Positions 44,607 through 52,956 of a DNA stretch of 64,000 bases are shown one piece after another. The position numbers were made by a program, and so were the translations under genes. Each line of letters opens with the position of its first letter. Position 1 is the first letter of the stretch. Below the pieces are notes generated by a model, which was given only the letters and a program-made list of their open reading frames with translations, searched no databases and was not told the DNA's origin. Source of the stretch: an uncultured Lentisphaerota bacterium (lineage in GTDB: Bacteria > Verrucomicrobiota > Kiritimatiellia > CAIQIC01); contig CAIWHP010000258.1 of assembly GCA_903912445.1 (NCBI GenBank), positions 1 through 64,000 of the forward strand, written 5' to 3'.

Positions 44607-46121
44607 TTACAAGGCGCCGAAGGCGGGCTTGAGCGCGGGATAGAGCGTGCGGTAGATCGCGTGGCGCGCCGCGTAGAACTTGGCCGACTTGGCCACGGCC
44701 TTGAGGCGGTTCTGCACGGTGAGCGTCTTGCGGCAGGCTTCGGGGACGCTGCCCCAGACGCCGCCGCCGACGCCGCCCAGCAGCGCCGCGCCGTAGGCCG
44801 AAGCATTCGGCGAATCCACGGTGACGGTCGTCGCGCCGTAGATGTCGGCCTGCAGCTGCCGCCAGAACGTGCTCTTCGCGCCGCCGCCGCCGCAGCGGAC
44901 TTCGCTGACCTTCACGCCGAGCTGGCGCATCAACGCGACCTGGTCGCCCATGCCGAACGTGATGCCTTCCATCACCGCGCGCGTCATCGCGGCGCGGCCG
45001 TGGCGGCGGCTCAAGCCGACCCAGCAGGCGCGCGCGAGGGGGTCGGCGTGCGGACAGCGCTCGCCATCGAGATAAGGCAGAAAGAACAAGCCTTCACAGC
45101 CGGGCGGGACGCTGGCGAGCTCGGCGTTCATCAAATCGAAAACATTGCCGGACTTCGGCTTCGCATCGGCATAGAGCACGTCCTTCGCCCACTCGAACGA
45201 GCCGCCGGCGGAGAGCATGCAGCCGAACACGCACCACTTGTTCGGCACGGCGTGGCAGAAGCTCTGCAAGACGCCTTCCGGATTCGGCACCATCTTTTCG
45301 GCGTGCGCGAACACGACGCCGCTCGTGCCGAGCGTCGCCGAGACGATCCCCTCCTCCACGATGCCCATGCCCACCGCGCCCGCGGGCTGATCGCCCGCGC
45401 CGCCGACGACGGGGATGCCGGCGACGAGGCCCATCGCCTCCGCGGCTTCCGCGTGCAGCGTGCCGGTGACCTCCGGCGATTCGTAGAGCTTCGGGAAAAG
45501 TTCCGCCGCGAGGTCGAGCTTGCGCAGCAGCGGCGCGCTCCACCTACGGTTCTTCACGTCGAGCAGCAGCGTGCCGGCGGCGTCGGAAACCTCGGACGCA
45601 TAATCGCCGGTCAGGAGAAAGCGGATGTAATCCTTCGGCAGCAGCACCTGGCGGAGTTGCTTGAAGAGCTTCGGCTCGTTATCGCGCAGCCAGAGGATTT
45701 TTGGTGCGGTGAACCCGGTCAGCGCCACGTTGTTGACGAGCGCGATCAGCCCCTTCGTGCCGCCCGCCGCCTTCGTGATGTCGGCGCACTGCTTCGCGGT
45801 GCGCTGATCATTCCACAGCAGCGCATTGCGCAGCACCCGGCCGCGGTCATCGAGGAAAACGCTGCCGTGCATCTGGCCGGAGAGACCGATGCCCGCAACA
45901 TCCGTGGGCTTGACGCCCGACTGCTTTATCGCGGCGCGGACGGTCTTGATCGTCGCCTGCCACCAGTCGTTCGGCGCCTGCTCGTTCCACCCCGGCTTCG
46001 GCGAATAGAGCGGGTAGGCCGCCGTCGTCTCCGCCACAATCCTGCCATCCGCCGCAACGAGCAAAGTTTTCGTGCTGCTCGTGCCGATATCAACGCCGAT
46101 CACATATTTCTGCTTGGCCAT
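44607..46121 (-). CDS. xylB: Xylulokinase
   Basis: XylB phosphorylates D-xylulose to xylulose 5-phosphate. The 504-residue FGGY kinase begins YVIGVDIGTSSTKTLLV (ATP phosphate site). It has GLSGQMHGSVFLDDRG (the SGQMHG typical of xylulokinases), WNDQRT, the catalytic Asp in GGAGDQPAGAVGMG, and RCGGGGAKSTFWRQLQADIYG near the end. AGGAGA precedes the ATG. It is on the same strand as and downstream of the aldolase gene, but a terminator between them suggests separate transcripts. No xylose isomerase is in view. Confidence 0.92.
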   Translation of the reverse strand: MAKQKYVIGVDIGTSSTKTLLVAADGRIVAETTAAYPLYSPKPGWNEQAPNDWWQATIKTVRAAIKQSGVKPTDVAGIGLSGQMHGSVFLDDRGRVLRNALLWNDQRTAKQCADITKAAGGTKGLIALVNNVALTGFTAPKILWLRDNEPKLFKQLRQVLLPKDYIRFLLTGDYASEVSDAAGTLLLDVKNRRWSAPLLRKLDLAAELFPKLYESPEVTGTLHAEAAEAMGLVAGIPVVGGAGDQPAGAVGMGIVEEGIVSATLGTSGVVFAHAEKMVPNPEGVLQSFCHAVPNKWCVFGCMLSAGGSFEWAKDVLYADAKPKSGNVFDLMNAELASVPPGCEGLFFLPYLDGERCPHADPLARACWVGLSRRHGRAAMTRAVMEGITFGMGDQVALMRQLGVKVSEVRCGGGGAKSTFWRQLQADIYGATTVTVDSPNASAYGAALLGGVGGGVWGSVPEACRKTLTVQNRLKAVAKSAKFYAARHAIYRTLYPALKPAFGAL

Positions 46122-46140
46122 GTTCGTCTCCTAGGAGCGC

Positions 46141-46205
46141 ACCACGGATCACACCGATCACACGGAAAATATTTCCTGCTCCGGGTGCTCTGTGTGATCC
46201 GTGGT
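46141..46205. repeat. Fold-back element with CACGGATCACA arms
   Basis: ACCACGGATCACACC at 46141-46155 is mirrored by TGTGTGATCCGTGGT at 46191-46205 with one mismatch in 15. The left arm is extended by a second unit GATCACACGG. Its CACGGAT unit also occurs at the trpE stop. It lies between xylB and the aldolase terminator. Confidence 0.65.
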
Positions 46206-46235
46206 CTGCATCTGCTTTCCCTCTGCGGTTCCAAC

Positions 46236-46274
46236 AAAATAAAAACGGGCCGGCGCATATGCACCGGCCCGTTT
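46236..46274 (-). terminator. Intrinsic terminator after the aldolase gene
   Basis: On the minus strand a 12-bp stem ACGGGCCGGTGC/GCGCCGGCCCGT (one G-T pair) with an ATAT loop is followed by TTTTTATTTTG. It lies 37 bp past the aldolase stop codon. Confidence 0.85.
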
Positions 46275-46310
46275 CGTCAGCTTGGCTGAATCACGCGATT
46301 CATGCGCGGC

Positions 46311-47264
46311 TTATTTTTTGGCGAGGAACGCGCGGACGGCGTCGAGCTGGCCGGCGCTGCCGAGTTTCACGTTCTTCGCGGCGATGAACTTCGCGTATTC
46401 CTTCATGAACACCTTTCCCGGAGGACGGAGGTCGAAGTTCTTCGGGTCGTCGCGGAACGACTCGCGGTGCACGCGGCACCAGACCAGGCGACCGTCGGTG
46501 TCGATGTTGATCTTGGTCACGCCGAGCGTGGCGGCCTTCGCGAACTCGTCGGCGTTCACGCCCTTGGCGCCACCCATCTGGCCGCCGGCGGCGTTGATGC
46601 GCGCGACTTCTTCCTGCGGCACGCTGCTGGAGCCGTGCATGACCAGCGGGAAGCCGGGCAGGCGCTTCTGGATCTCGGCGAGCACGTCGAAGTGCAGGCC
46701 CTGCGAGCCGCTGAACTTGAAGGCGCCGTGGCTGGTGCCGATCGCGCAGGCGAGGCTGTCGCAGCCGCTCTGCTTGACGAAAATTTCCGCTTCCGCCGGG
46801 TCGGTCAGGTGCGCATCGGCCTCGTTGACCGAGACGTGCTCCTCGACGCCGCCGAGCTTGCCGAGCTCCGCCTCGACCACGAGGCCCTTGGCGTGCGCCG
46901 CATCGACGACGCGCTTGGTGATCTCGATGTTCTTCTGCAGCGGCTCCGCGCTCGCGTCGATCATGACGGAGCTATAGAACCCGCTGTTGATGCAGTCCAT
47001 GCAGGTGGCTTCGTCGCCGTGATCCAGGTGCACGGCGAAGATCGCGTCCGGGAAGATCTCGTCGGCCGTCTTGGTCATGGCCTCGAGCATTTTCTTGTTC
47101 GTGTAGGACCGCGCCCCCTTCGAGAGCTGGATGATGAACGGCGCTTTGCTATCCACGTTGCCCTGGAACAGACCCATCGTCTGCTCGAGGTTGTTGATGT
47201 TATAGGCGCCAATGGCGTACTTGCCATAGGCGTGCTGGAACAGCTGCTTGGTTGTAACGATCAT
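46311..47264 (-). CDS. fba: Class II fructose-bisphosphate aldolase
   Basis: This zinc enzyme cleaves fructose 1,6-bisphosphate to the triose phosphates. The 317-residue protein has HLDHGDEATCMDCINSGF with the first zinc His pair region, EAELGKLGGVEEHV, IGTSHGAFKF, and VMHGSSSVPQEE with a further zinc His. TKINIDTDGR is the phosphate-site motif. The ATG at 47264 has AAAGGA upstream. It resembles the long-known FbaA/Fba class II type; tagatose-bisphosphate specificity cannot be excluded. Confidence 0.93.
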   Translation of the reverse strand: MIVTTKQLFQHAYGKYAIGAYNINNLEQTMGLFQGNVDSKAPFIIQLSKGARSYTNKKMLEAMTKTADEIFPDAIFAVHLDHGDEATCMDCINSGFYSSVMIDASAEPLQKNIEITKRVVDAAHAKGLVVEAELGKLGGVEEHVSVNEADAHLTDPAEAEIFVKQSGCDSLACAIGTSHGAFKFSGSQGLHFDVLAEIQKRLPGFPLVMHGSSSVPQEEVARINAAGGQMGGAKGVNADEFAKAATLGVTKINIDTDGRLVWCRVHRESFRDDPKNFDLRPPGKVFMKEYAKFIAAKNVKLGSAGQLDAVRAFLAKK

Positions 47265-47348
47265 GGTGTTTCCTTTCACGCGACCCTGGTCGCGAACGGC
47301 GCGGTAGCATAGGCAAAAACGCCCCGCGGTCAAGCCCGCAGTCTGATT

Positions 47349-47394
47349 TTCCCAGGCTGGGAAAATTACCGCCCCGTTTTTCCAGGCCTTGGAA
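47349..47394. repeat. TTCCCAG/TTCCAGG palindrome pair between fba and folC
   Basis: TTCCCAGGCTGGGAA (47349-47363) is a perfect palindrome and is flanked by TT/AA. TTCCAGGCCTTGGAA (47380-47394) has one internal mismatch. They start exactly 31 bp apart, between divergent fba and folC. In the first copy both arms have changed together (AAG to CAG, CTT to CTG), which is compensatory. Confidence 0.75.
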
Positions 47395-47432
47395 CAGTTG
47401 ACGCGCCGCCGCGCGGCCACTACCTTCGCGGC

Positions 47433-48755
47433 GTGACGACGAAGGATGCACAGCTGCAGGCCGACCTCGCGCGCCTCTTCCAGCGCACGGGCGCGGGGAT
47501 CAAGTTCGACCTCGCCCCGGTCACCGCCCTGCTCCACCGCCTCGGCAATCCGCACCACGCGATGGCCCACCTCCACGTCGCGGGCACGAACGGCAAGGGC
47601 TCGACCTGCGCGCTGATCGAGAGCGTCCTGCGCACCGCCGGGCACCGCACCGCGCTCTACACCTCGCCGCACCTCGTCCGCTTCAACGAGCGCATCCGCG
47701 TCAACGGCGCGCCCATTCACAATGTGATCCTCGCCGACCTGTTCCGCGAGGTCGAGAAGGCCGACGGGTGCCTCGTCGCCGAAACCGGCGGGCGCGAGAT
47801 GACCTTCTTCGAATTCACCACCGCGCTGGCGTTCGAATATTTCCGGCGCGAGGGTGCCCACATCTGCGTGCTCGAGACCGGGATGGGCGGGCGGCTCGAC
47901 GCGACGAACGTGGTCGTGCCGCTCGTCAGCGTGATCACGCGCATCGCTATCGAACACACCGCCTTTCTCGGCAAGACGCTGCCGGAGATCGCCGCGGAAA
48001 AAGCCGGGATCATCAAGGCCGGCCGCCCGGTGGTCTGCGGGCAGATGCCGGAAGAAGCGCGCGCGGTCATCCGCCGCATCGCCCGGGAGCGCGGCGCGCG
48101 CTTTGTGGCCGTCGAGGAGGCCGCCCAGGTCCAGCGCATCCGCCAGAACTGGGACGGCCAGAAGGTGAAGATCGAAACCGCCAACGCCAGCTATCCGCCC
48201 ATCACCGTCCCGCTGCTCGGCGCGCACCAGCTGGAAAACATCGCGCTCGCCGTCGCCGCCTTGGAACTGGTCAGCGACATCGCGCCGCTGCCTTGGGAAG
48301 AAAAAGATTTACGCGCCGGTTTTCAAGCGGTCCGGTGGCCGGGCCGCTGCCAGGTGCTCGAGCACACGCCCCCCACCCTGCTCGACGTGGCGCACAACCC
48401 CAACGGCGCGGCGGCGCTGGCGGCGACACTGCACGAACTTGCCGGCCGGACGCCGGTCGGGCTGGTCTGCGGCCTGCTCAGCGACAAGGATGCGGGCGGG
48501 TTTTTCCGGGCGCTCGCCCCCCACGTGAAACGAATCTGGGCCGTGCCGCTGCCGGGCGAGCGCAACATGCCGCAGGCCGACCTGCTGGCCGCCATCCGCT
48601 CTGCCGGCCAGCAGGCCGATTATCTTCCACTGGAAAAAGCCCTGGCCGCCGCCCGCGCCTGGGCCGCACAGGAGCACGGCGTGCTCTGCATCGCCGGCTC
48701 GCTCGTCCTCGCCGGCGAGGTGCTGCGCCAACGCGAGCTGGCGGGCAAAGCCTGA
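47433..48755 (+). CDS. folC: Folylpolyglutamate/dihydrofolate synthase
   Basis: FolC adds glutamate to dihydropteroate and to folates. The 440-residue protein has the P-loop in HVAGTNGKGSTCALIESVL (near 48), the Mur-ligase-like VLETGMGGRLDATNVV, SVITRIAIEHTAFLG, and the carbamoylated-Lys region AAEKAGIIK. The Mur C domain motif is LLDVAHNPNGAAAL near 315. The start is GTG at 47433, about 40 bp after the palindromes. A 9-bp hairpin GCAGCCGCG/CGCGGCTGC (48772-48794) follows the gene, without a T-run. Confidence 0.95.
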   Translation: MTTKDAQLQADLARLFQRTGAGIKFDLAPVTALLHRLGNPHHAMAHLHVAGTNGKGSTCALIESVLRTAGHRTALYTSPHLVRFNERIRVNGAPIHNVILADLFREVEKADGCLVAETGGREMTFFEFTTALAFEYFRREGAHICVLETGMGGRLDATNVVVPLVSVITRIAIEHTAFLGKTLPEIAAEKAGIIKAGRPVVCGQMPEEARAVIRRIARERGARFVAVEEAAQVQRIRQNWDGQKVKIETANASYPPITVPLLGAHQLENIALAVAALELVSDIAPLPWEEKDLRAGFQAVRWPGRCQVLEHTPPTLLDVAHNPNGAAALAATLHELAGRTPVGLVCGLLSDKDAGGFFRALAPHVKRIWAVPLPGERNMPQADLLAAIRSAGQQADYLPLEKALAAARAWAAQEHGVLCIAGSLVLAGEVLRQRELAGKA

Positions 48756-48891
48756 CGTTCCCGGCGCACGAGCAGCCGCGCTTCTCGCGGCTGCAGGCCG
48801 GCGCACCGTACCGGCGCCCCCCGCCCCGCCGCTGCGGAATTTCGTCATCACCGGCCTTGACTTGCCTGTAGATTCGGCGAGAGTACGCGCC

Positions 48892-49599
48892 ATGAAACTT
48901 CACCAAACGCTGGGGCTCGCCATCGTCGCCTTGATGCTGGCGCCGGCCGGCGTCCGGGCGGTGGGTCTGTTCCGCGGCGAGGCGCCGCTGCCCGCCGGCG
49001 CGCCCACCACCAACACCCCGGTCGCCGCCGTCACCTTCGTGCTGTTCGATACCGAGACCACCGGCCTCAGTGCGCACAAGGAGCGCCTCGTGGAGATCGC
49101 CGCCATCAAGTTCTGCGGCGACAAGGTCCTGGAAGAAAAACAGTGGCTGATCAACCCCGGCCGCCTGATCCCAGCCGAAGCCATCAAGATCCACCACATC
49201 ACCGACGCCATGGTGGCCGGCAAGCCCGACTTCAAAACGGTCTATCCCGAGTTCGAGCAGTTCATCCGCGGCATGGTGGTGCTGGCCCACAACGCGCACT
49301 TCGATGTCGGCTTCATCCGGGAGGAATGCCTGCGCAACGGCCTGCGCCCGCCGCCGAACCTCGCGCTCGACACGCTGCCGATGTTCCGCAAATGGTTTCC
49401 GCAGGTCAAAAAGCACAATCTCGACGAGCTCGGCAAGGCGCTGCAGGTCCTCCCCGAGGACCGCCACCGCGCGCTGGGCGACACGCTCGAAACCGTCCTG
49501 ATATTCCAAAAGGGCCTGCACCTGCAGCCCGCCGGCTACAGCTTCGGAGACCTGCTCCGCGACGCGCGCCAGCCCCTGCGCTTCACCGCACCCCATTGA
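48892..49599 (+). CDS. DnaQ-like DEDDh exonuclease with an N-terminal signal peptide
   Basis: The 235-residue protein has a complete DEDDh domain: LFDTETTGL with D53 and E55, LAHNAHFDVGFI with D138, and RHRALGD with H192 and D197. This is the fold of the Pol III epsilon subunit and PolC-type proofreaders. Before it, MKLHQTLGLAIVALMLAPAG (then VRA) looks like a cleavable Sec signal peptide. Known epsilon-type proteins are cytoplasmic, so an exported one is odd; it may degrade extracellular or periplasmic DNA. An internal start giving a cytoplasmic form would need a start codon near residue 43, and none is evident there. Confidence 0.8.
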   Translation: MKLHQTLGLAIVALMLAPAGVRAVGLFRGEAPLPAGAPTTNTPVAAVTFVLFDTETTGLSAHKERLVEIAAIKFCGDKVLEEKQWLINPGRLIPAEAIKIHHITDAMVAGKPDFKTVYPEFEQFIRGMVVLAHNAHFDVGFIREECLRNGLRPPPNLALDTLPMFRKWFPQVKKHNLDELGKALQVLPEDRHRALGDTLETVLIFQKGLHLQPAGYSFGDLLRDARQPLRFTAPH

Positions 49600-49745
49600 T
49601 CTAACCGCCAAGCACGACAGATTTAGCCAAAGGCTTGGGTCCTGAAGGGCAGGTCGCGCAGCCCCGTCCCACGCGGAGCCTGCGTGCAGCGGACCGCCCC
49701 GCACCGCGTCCCACTTCTAAAAGCGCCGCAGCAGCCTTTTCCGCT

Positions 49746-49760
49746 TTCCAAGCCTTGGAA
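49746..49760. repeat. Perfect TTCCAAG-N-CTTGGAA palindrome upstream of the Rh gene
   Basis: TTCCAAGCCTTGGAA is a perfect palindrome with a one-base centre. A very degenerate second copy (GTCCACG...TTTGGG) begins at 49778, 32 bp on. The Rh gene starts at 49895. The remainder of 49600-49894 shows nothing else. Confidence 0.65.
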
Positions 49761-49894
49761 AAGCCGCTACGTTCCGCGTCCACGTTTTGGGCGCGTCGGA
49801 TACGCGACCGGGATGCGCTGGCATGAGGGCGAAACCAGCGCTGGGAACCCGGCGTAAAAAGCCACCGTCCAACGCTTGTCCTGCGGAGATTCCA

Positions 49895-51064
49895 ATGACG
49901 AAAAACATCCGTCGCACACTGCTGGGTGGGGTCTGTCTGTGTCTGTTAAGTTCAGCGGCTGGCGCGGCCGAGGGCGGCGTGGCGCCCGCCATCAACGCCG
50001 TCCAACAGGTGGCACAATACAACTACGCCATCCACATCCTGGCGATGTTGCTGGTCGGCTTCGGCTTTCTCATGGTGTTCGTCAAGAAGTATGGCTATAG
50101 CGCCACCACCGGCACCTATCTGGTCGTCGCGACCGGCATCCCGCTCTACGTCCTGTTGCGCGCGTCCGGCATCCTGTGCGCCGAGCCCATCGCCCCGAGC
50201 ACGATCAAGGCCCTGCTCTACGCCGAGTTCGCCGTGGCCTCCGCCTTGATCGCCATGGGCGCCGTGCTCGGGCGGCTGCGCGTGTTTCAATACGCCCTGC
50301 TGGCGCTCCTGCTGGTGCCGGCCTATCTGCTGAACGAATGGCTCGTGCTGGATGGCGGACTGCAGGCGACCAAGGGCTTTGTGGATGCCGCCGGCTCCAT
50401 CATCATCCATGCCTTCGGCGCGTATTTCGGCATCGGCATGACCTTGGTCCTGACCCGGGCGGAACAACGCACCAAGCCGATCGAATGCGACGAAACCTCG
50501 GACCGCTTTTCGATGATCGGCTCCATGGTGCTGTGGCTGTTCTGGCCCAGCTTCTGCAGCGCCATCGTGCCGCTGGAGGAAATGCCGCGGACGATGATGA
50601 ACACCGTGCTCGCGCTTTCGGGCGCCACCCTCAGCACCTATCTGCTGAGCACGCTGCTGCGCAAGGGCAAAACTTCCTATGGCGACATGGCGAACGCGGC
50701 GCTGGCCGGCGGCGTGGCCATCGGGGCGACGTGTAATGTGGTGGCTCCGGCGGTGGCCTTCGGCATCGGCGCCCTGGCCGGCGCCCTCTGCGTCCTCGGC
50801 TATGTGTTCATTCAACCGGCTTTGTTCGCGCGGTTCAAAATCGTCGACACCTGCGGCGTGCACAATCTGCACGGCATGCCCGGGTTGTTGGGCGGCCTGA
50901 TCGCGATCCTCGCCGTGCCCGGCGTGGCCGTGCCGCAACTCATCGGCATCGGCGTCACCGTGGCCCTGGCGCTCGGCTGCGGCCTCTTGGCCGGCGCCCT
51001 GATCAAGGTCACCGGTTCGCTGCGGCTGGCGTACGAGGACCGCGAGGATTTCGGCGGCCTCTGA
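49895..51064 (+). CDS. Rh-type (Rh50-like) ammonia channel
   Basis: The 389-residue membrane protein has a signal-like first helix and about eleven further helices. It follows Rh glycoproteins rather than AmtB: IIIHAFGAYFGIGMTLVL with the first pore His, MMNTVLALSGATLSTYLLS, NAALAGGVAIGAT, and DTCGVHNLHGMPGLLGGL with the second pore His. Rh proteins conduct NH3 and perhaps CO2. Bacterial Rh50 proteins are known, for example from Nitrosomonas, but are much rarer than Amt. GGAG precedes the ATG at 49895. No glnK is adjacent. Confidence 0.85.
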   Translation: MTKNIRRTLLGGVCLCLLSSAAGAAEGGVAPAINAVQQVAQYNYAIHILAMLLVGFGFLMVFVKKYGYSATTGTYLVVATGIPLYVLLRASGILCAEPIAPSTIKALLYAEFAVASALIAMGAVLGRLRVFQYALLALLLVPAYLLNEWLVLDGGLQATKGFVDAAGSIIIHAFGAYFGIGMTLVLTRAEQRTKPIECDETSDRFSMIGSMVLWLFWPSFCSAIVPLEEMPRTMMNTVLALSGATLSTYLLSTLLRKGKTSYGDMANAALAGGVAIGATCNVVAPAVAFGIGALAGALCVLGYVFIQPALFARFKIVDTCGVHNLHGMPGLLGGLIAILAVPGVAVPQLIGIGVTVALALGCGLLAGALIKVTGSLRLAYEDREDFGGL

Positions 51065-51147
51065 TAACGGATGCCGCAGCCCCCGTCCCGCGGCAGTGCC
51101 AGGAGAGGCCCAAGGCCCATGGCCGGGCTGAACTTGGGCGCACTCGT

Positions 51148-51227
51148 TTCCACGCCCTTGGAAAGATCAGGGTTGCTTTTTTCCAAGGCTTGGAACAAAT
51201 AACCTGTGCGGTTTCCAAGGATTGGAA
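51148..51227. repeat. Triplet of TTCCAAG-type palindromes upstream of the MFS gene
   Basis: Three copies lie at 51148-51163 (TTCCACGCCCTTGGAA), 51181-51195 (perfect TTCCAAGGCTTGGAA) and 51213-51227 (TTCCAAGGATTGGAA). Their starts are 33 and 32 bp apart. The last ends 17 bp before the MFS start codon, where its position would interfere with translation or lie in the early transcript. Confidence 0.75.
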
Positions 51228-51244
51228 ACCGCGAAGCCCGCACC

Positions 51245-52537
51245 ATGAACAACAGCCCGGACATGACCGCCCGCACCAACGTCCGTTGGACCATCTGCAC
51301 GCTGCTGTTCTTTGCCACGACCGTCAACTACGTGGACCGCGCCGTCCTCGGCATCCTAAAGAAGACCCTCGATGCCGACCTGGGCTGGACGCAGGTGGAC
51401 TACGGCAACATCGTCACCGCCTTCCAGCTGATGTACGCGGCGGGCTACCTCTTTGCCGGCCGGCTGATCGACCGCATCGGGGTGCGCTCCGGTTTCTCGC
51501 TGGCCGTGGGGCTCTGGAGCCTCGCGGCGATGGCGCACGCGGCGATGCGGACGGTGCTCGGCTTCGGCCTCGCGCGGGCCGGCCTGGGCCTCGCCGAAGG
51601 CGGCAGTTTCCCGGCCGCGATCAAGGCGATCGCTGAATGGTTCCCCAAGGAGCAGCGCGCGCTGGCCACCGGCATCTTCAATGCCGGCAGCAACGTCGGC
51701 GCGATCACCTGCCCGCTCGTCGTGCCGTGGCTCGCCGCGCGCTGGGGCTGGCAGGGCGCGTTCTTCGTCACCGGCGCCGTCGGCTGCCTCTGGCTGTTTT
51801 TCTGGCTCTGGCTCTACCGCTCGCCCGACCAGCATCCGCGGGTGAACGCCGCCGAGCTCGCCTACATCCGTCAGGATCCGCCCGACCCGCCCGCGCACGT
51901 GCCCTGGCTGGAGCTGTTGCAGCACCGCCAGACGTGGGCGTTCATGGTCGGCATGGCGGCCTCGTCGCCGATCTGGTGGTTCTACATCTATTGGATCCCC
52001 GACTTCCTCTCGGTCCGCTTCCAGCTCGACATGACGGGCACGCAGCTGCCGCTGATGACCATCTTCTTCATCTCCAGTTTCGGCGGCATCGGCGGCGGCT
52101 GGCTCTCGTCGCACCTCCTGCGGCGCGGCTGGAGCCTGAACGCCGCGCGCAAGACCGCGCTGCTCGTCTGCTCGCTCTGCGTCGTGCCGGTGTTCCTCAC
52201 GCCACTCGTCCACAGCCTCTGGCTCGCGGTGGGTTTCGTCGCGCTCGCCGCCGCCGCGCACTGCGGCTTTGCCGCGAACCTCTTCACGCTCGTCAGCGAC
52301 ACCGTCCCGCGCAAGGCCGTCAGTTCCGTCACCGGCATCGGCGGCATGGCCGGCGCGCTCGCGGGCATGCTCTTCGCACAAATCATTTCGCGCCACCTCC
52401 AGGCCACCGGGAGCAACTACATCGTGCCGTTCATCATCGCCGCCTCCGCCTACCTGCTGGCGCTGGTCGTGATGCACCTGCTGCTGCCGCGGCTGGAGCC
52501 GATGCCCCTGAAGGGAGGCCCCCATGCAGCCCCCTGA
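51245..52537 (+). CDS. MFS transporter, hexuronate (ExuT/ACS) type
   Basis: The 430-residue protein has twelve predicted membrane helices. ATTVNYVDRAVLGILKKTL and GRLIDRIGVRSGF are the anion:cation symporter (ACS) family signatures, shared with ExuT, GudP and DgoT. These take up hexuronates, glucarate or galactonate with protons. A KdgK-type kinase gene lies 2 kb downstream, which supports uronate or KDG uptake. Start at 51245 (MNNSPDMTARTN). Its 3' end overlaps the next gene by 14 bp. Confidence 0.85.
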   Translation: MNNSPDMTARTNVRWTICTLLFFATTVNYVDRAVLGILKKTLDADLGWTQVDYGNIVTAFQLMYAAGYLFAGRLIDRIGVRSGFSLAVGLWSLAAMAHAAMRTVLGFGLARAGLGLAEGGSFPAAIKAIAEWFPKEQRALATGIFNAGSNVGAITCPLVVPWLAARWGWQGAFFVTGAVGCLWLFFWLWLYRSPDQHPRVNAAELAYIRQDPPDPPAHVPWLELLQHRQTWAFMVGMAASSPIWWFYIYWIPDFLSVRFQLDMTGTQLPLMTIFFISSFGGIGGGWLSSHLLRRGWSLNAARKTALLVCSLCVVPVFLTPLVHSLWLAVGFVALAAAAHCGFAANLFTLVSDTVPRKAVSSVTGIGGMAGALAGMLFAQIISRHLQATGSNYIVPFIIAASAYLLALVVMHLLLPRLEPMPLKGGPHAAP

Positions 52538-52901
52538 TACCCCCCCTGCCAGCACCCCCGAAACGCTCCCCGGTGCCGAGGCAACCGTGCCCGCCGAACC
52601 AGTGGCGCCGACGCCGGAACAGCCGCCGCAGAGGGCCTCTCTGGCGGTCTTGCTGGATGGCCCCCTTGATGCCGCCGAGCCGCCGCAGTCCTCGCCGCAG
52701 AAACACGCGGCGCCGCCTTGCAAGCCGCCCCGGACCGGCCAGCCGCAGGTCCAGCTGGCGGTGGTCTGCGTCATCATCGCCCTGCTGCTGGGCGTGGTGA
52801 TCTCCGCCGCCGTGAAACATATCACGGACACGAACAAGCCCCGGGTTCCGCCCCAGCGCATGCCCATGAAGGTCATCGAGGGGCAGCGCGTCTATGAGTG
52901 A
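52524..52901 (+). CDS. Small single-pass membrane protein, proline-rich
   Basis: The 125-residue product has a Pro/Ala/Glu-rich N-terminal half, one membrane helix (VQLAVVCVIIALLLGVVISA, near 77-96) and a short basic tail. GGGAGG lies just upstream, inside the end of the transporter gene, and the overlap of 14 bp suggests coupling. It is not a family I recognise. It may be an accessory subunit, but that is guesswork. Confidence 0.55.
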   Translation: MQPPDTPPASTPETLPGAEATVPAEPVAPTPEQPPQRASLAVLLDGPLDAAEPPQSSPQKHAAPPCKPPRTGQPQVQLAVVCVIIALLLGVVISAAVKHITDTNKPRVPPQRMPMKVIEGQRVYE

Positions 52902-52956
52902 TCCGCGGCCAACGGCCGACGAGAGCTGAAGCGCGGCAGTTTCACGCCACCGGCAC

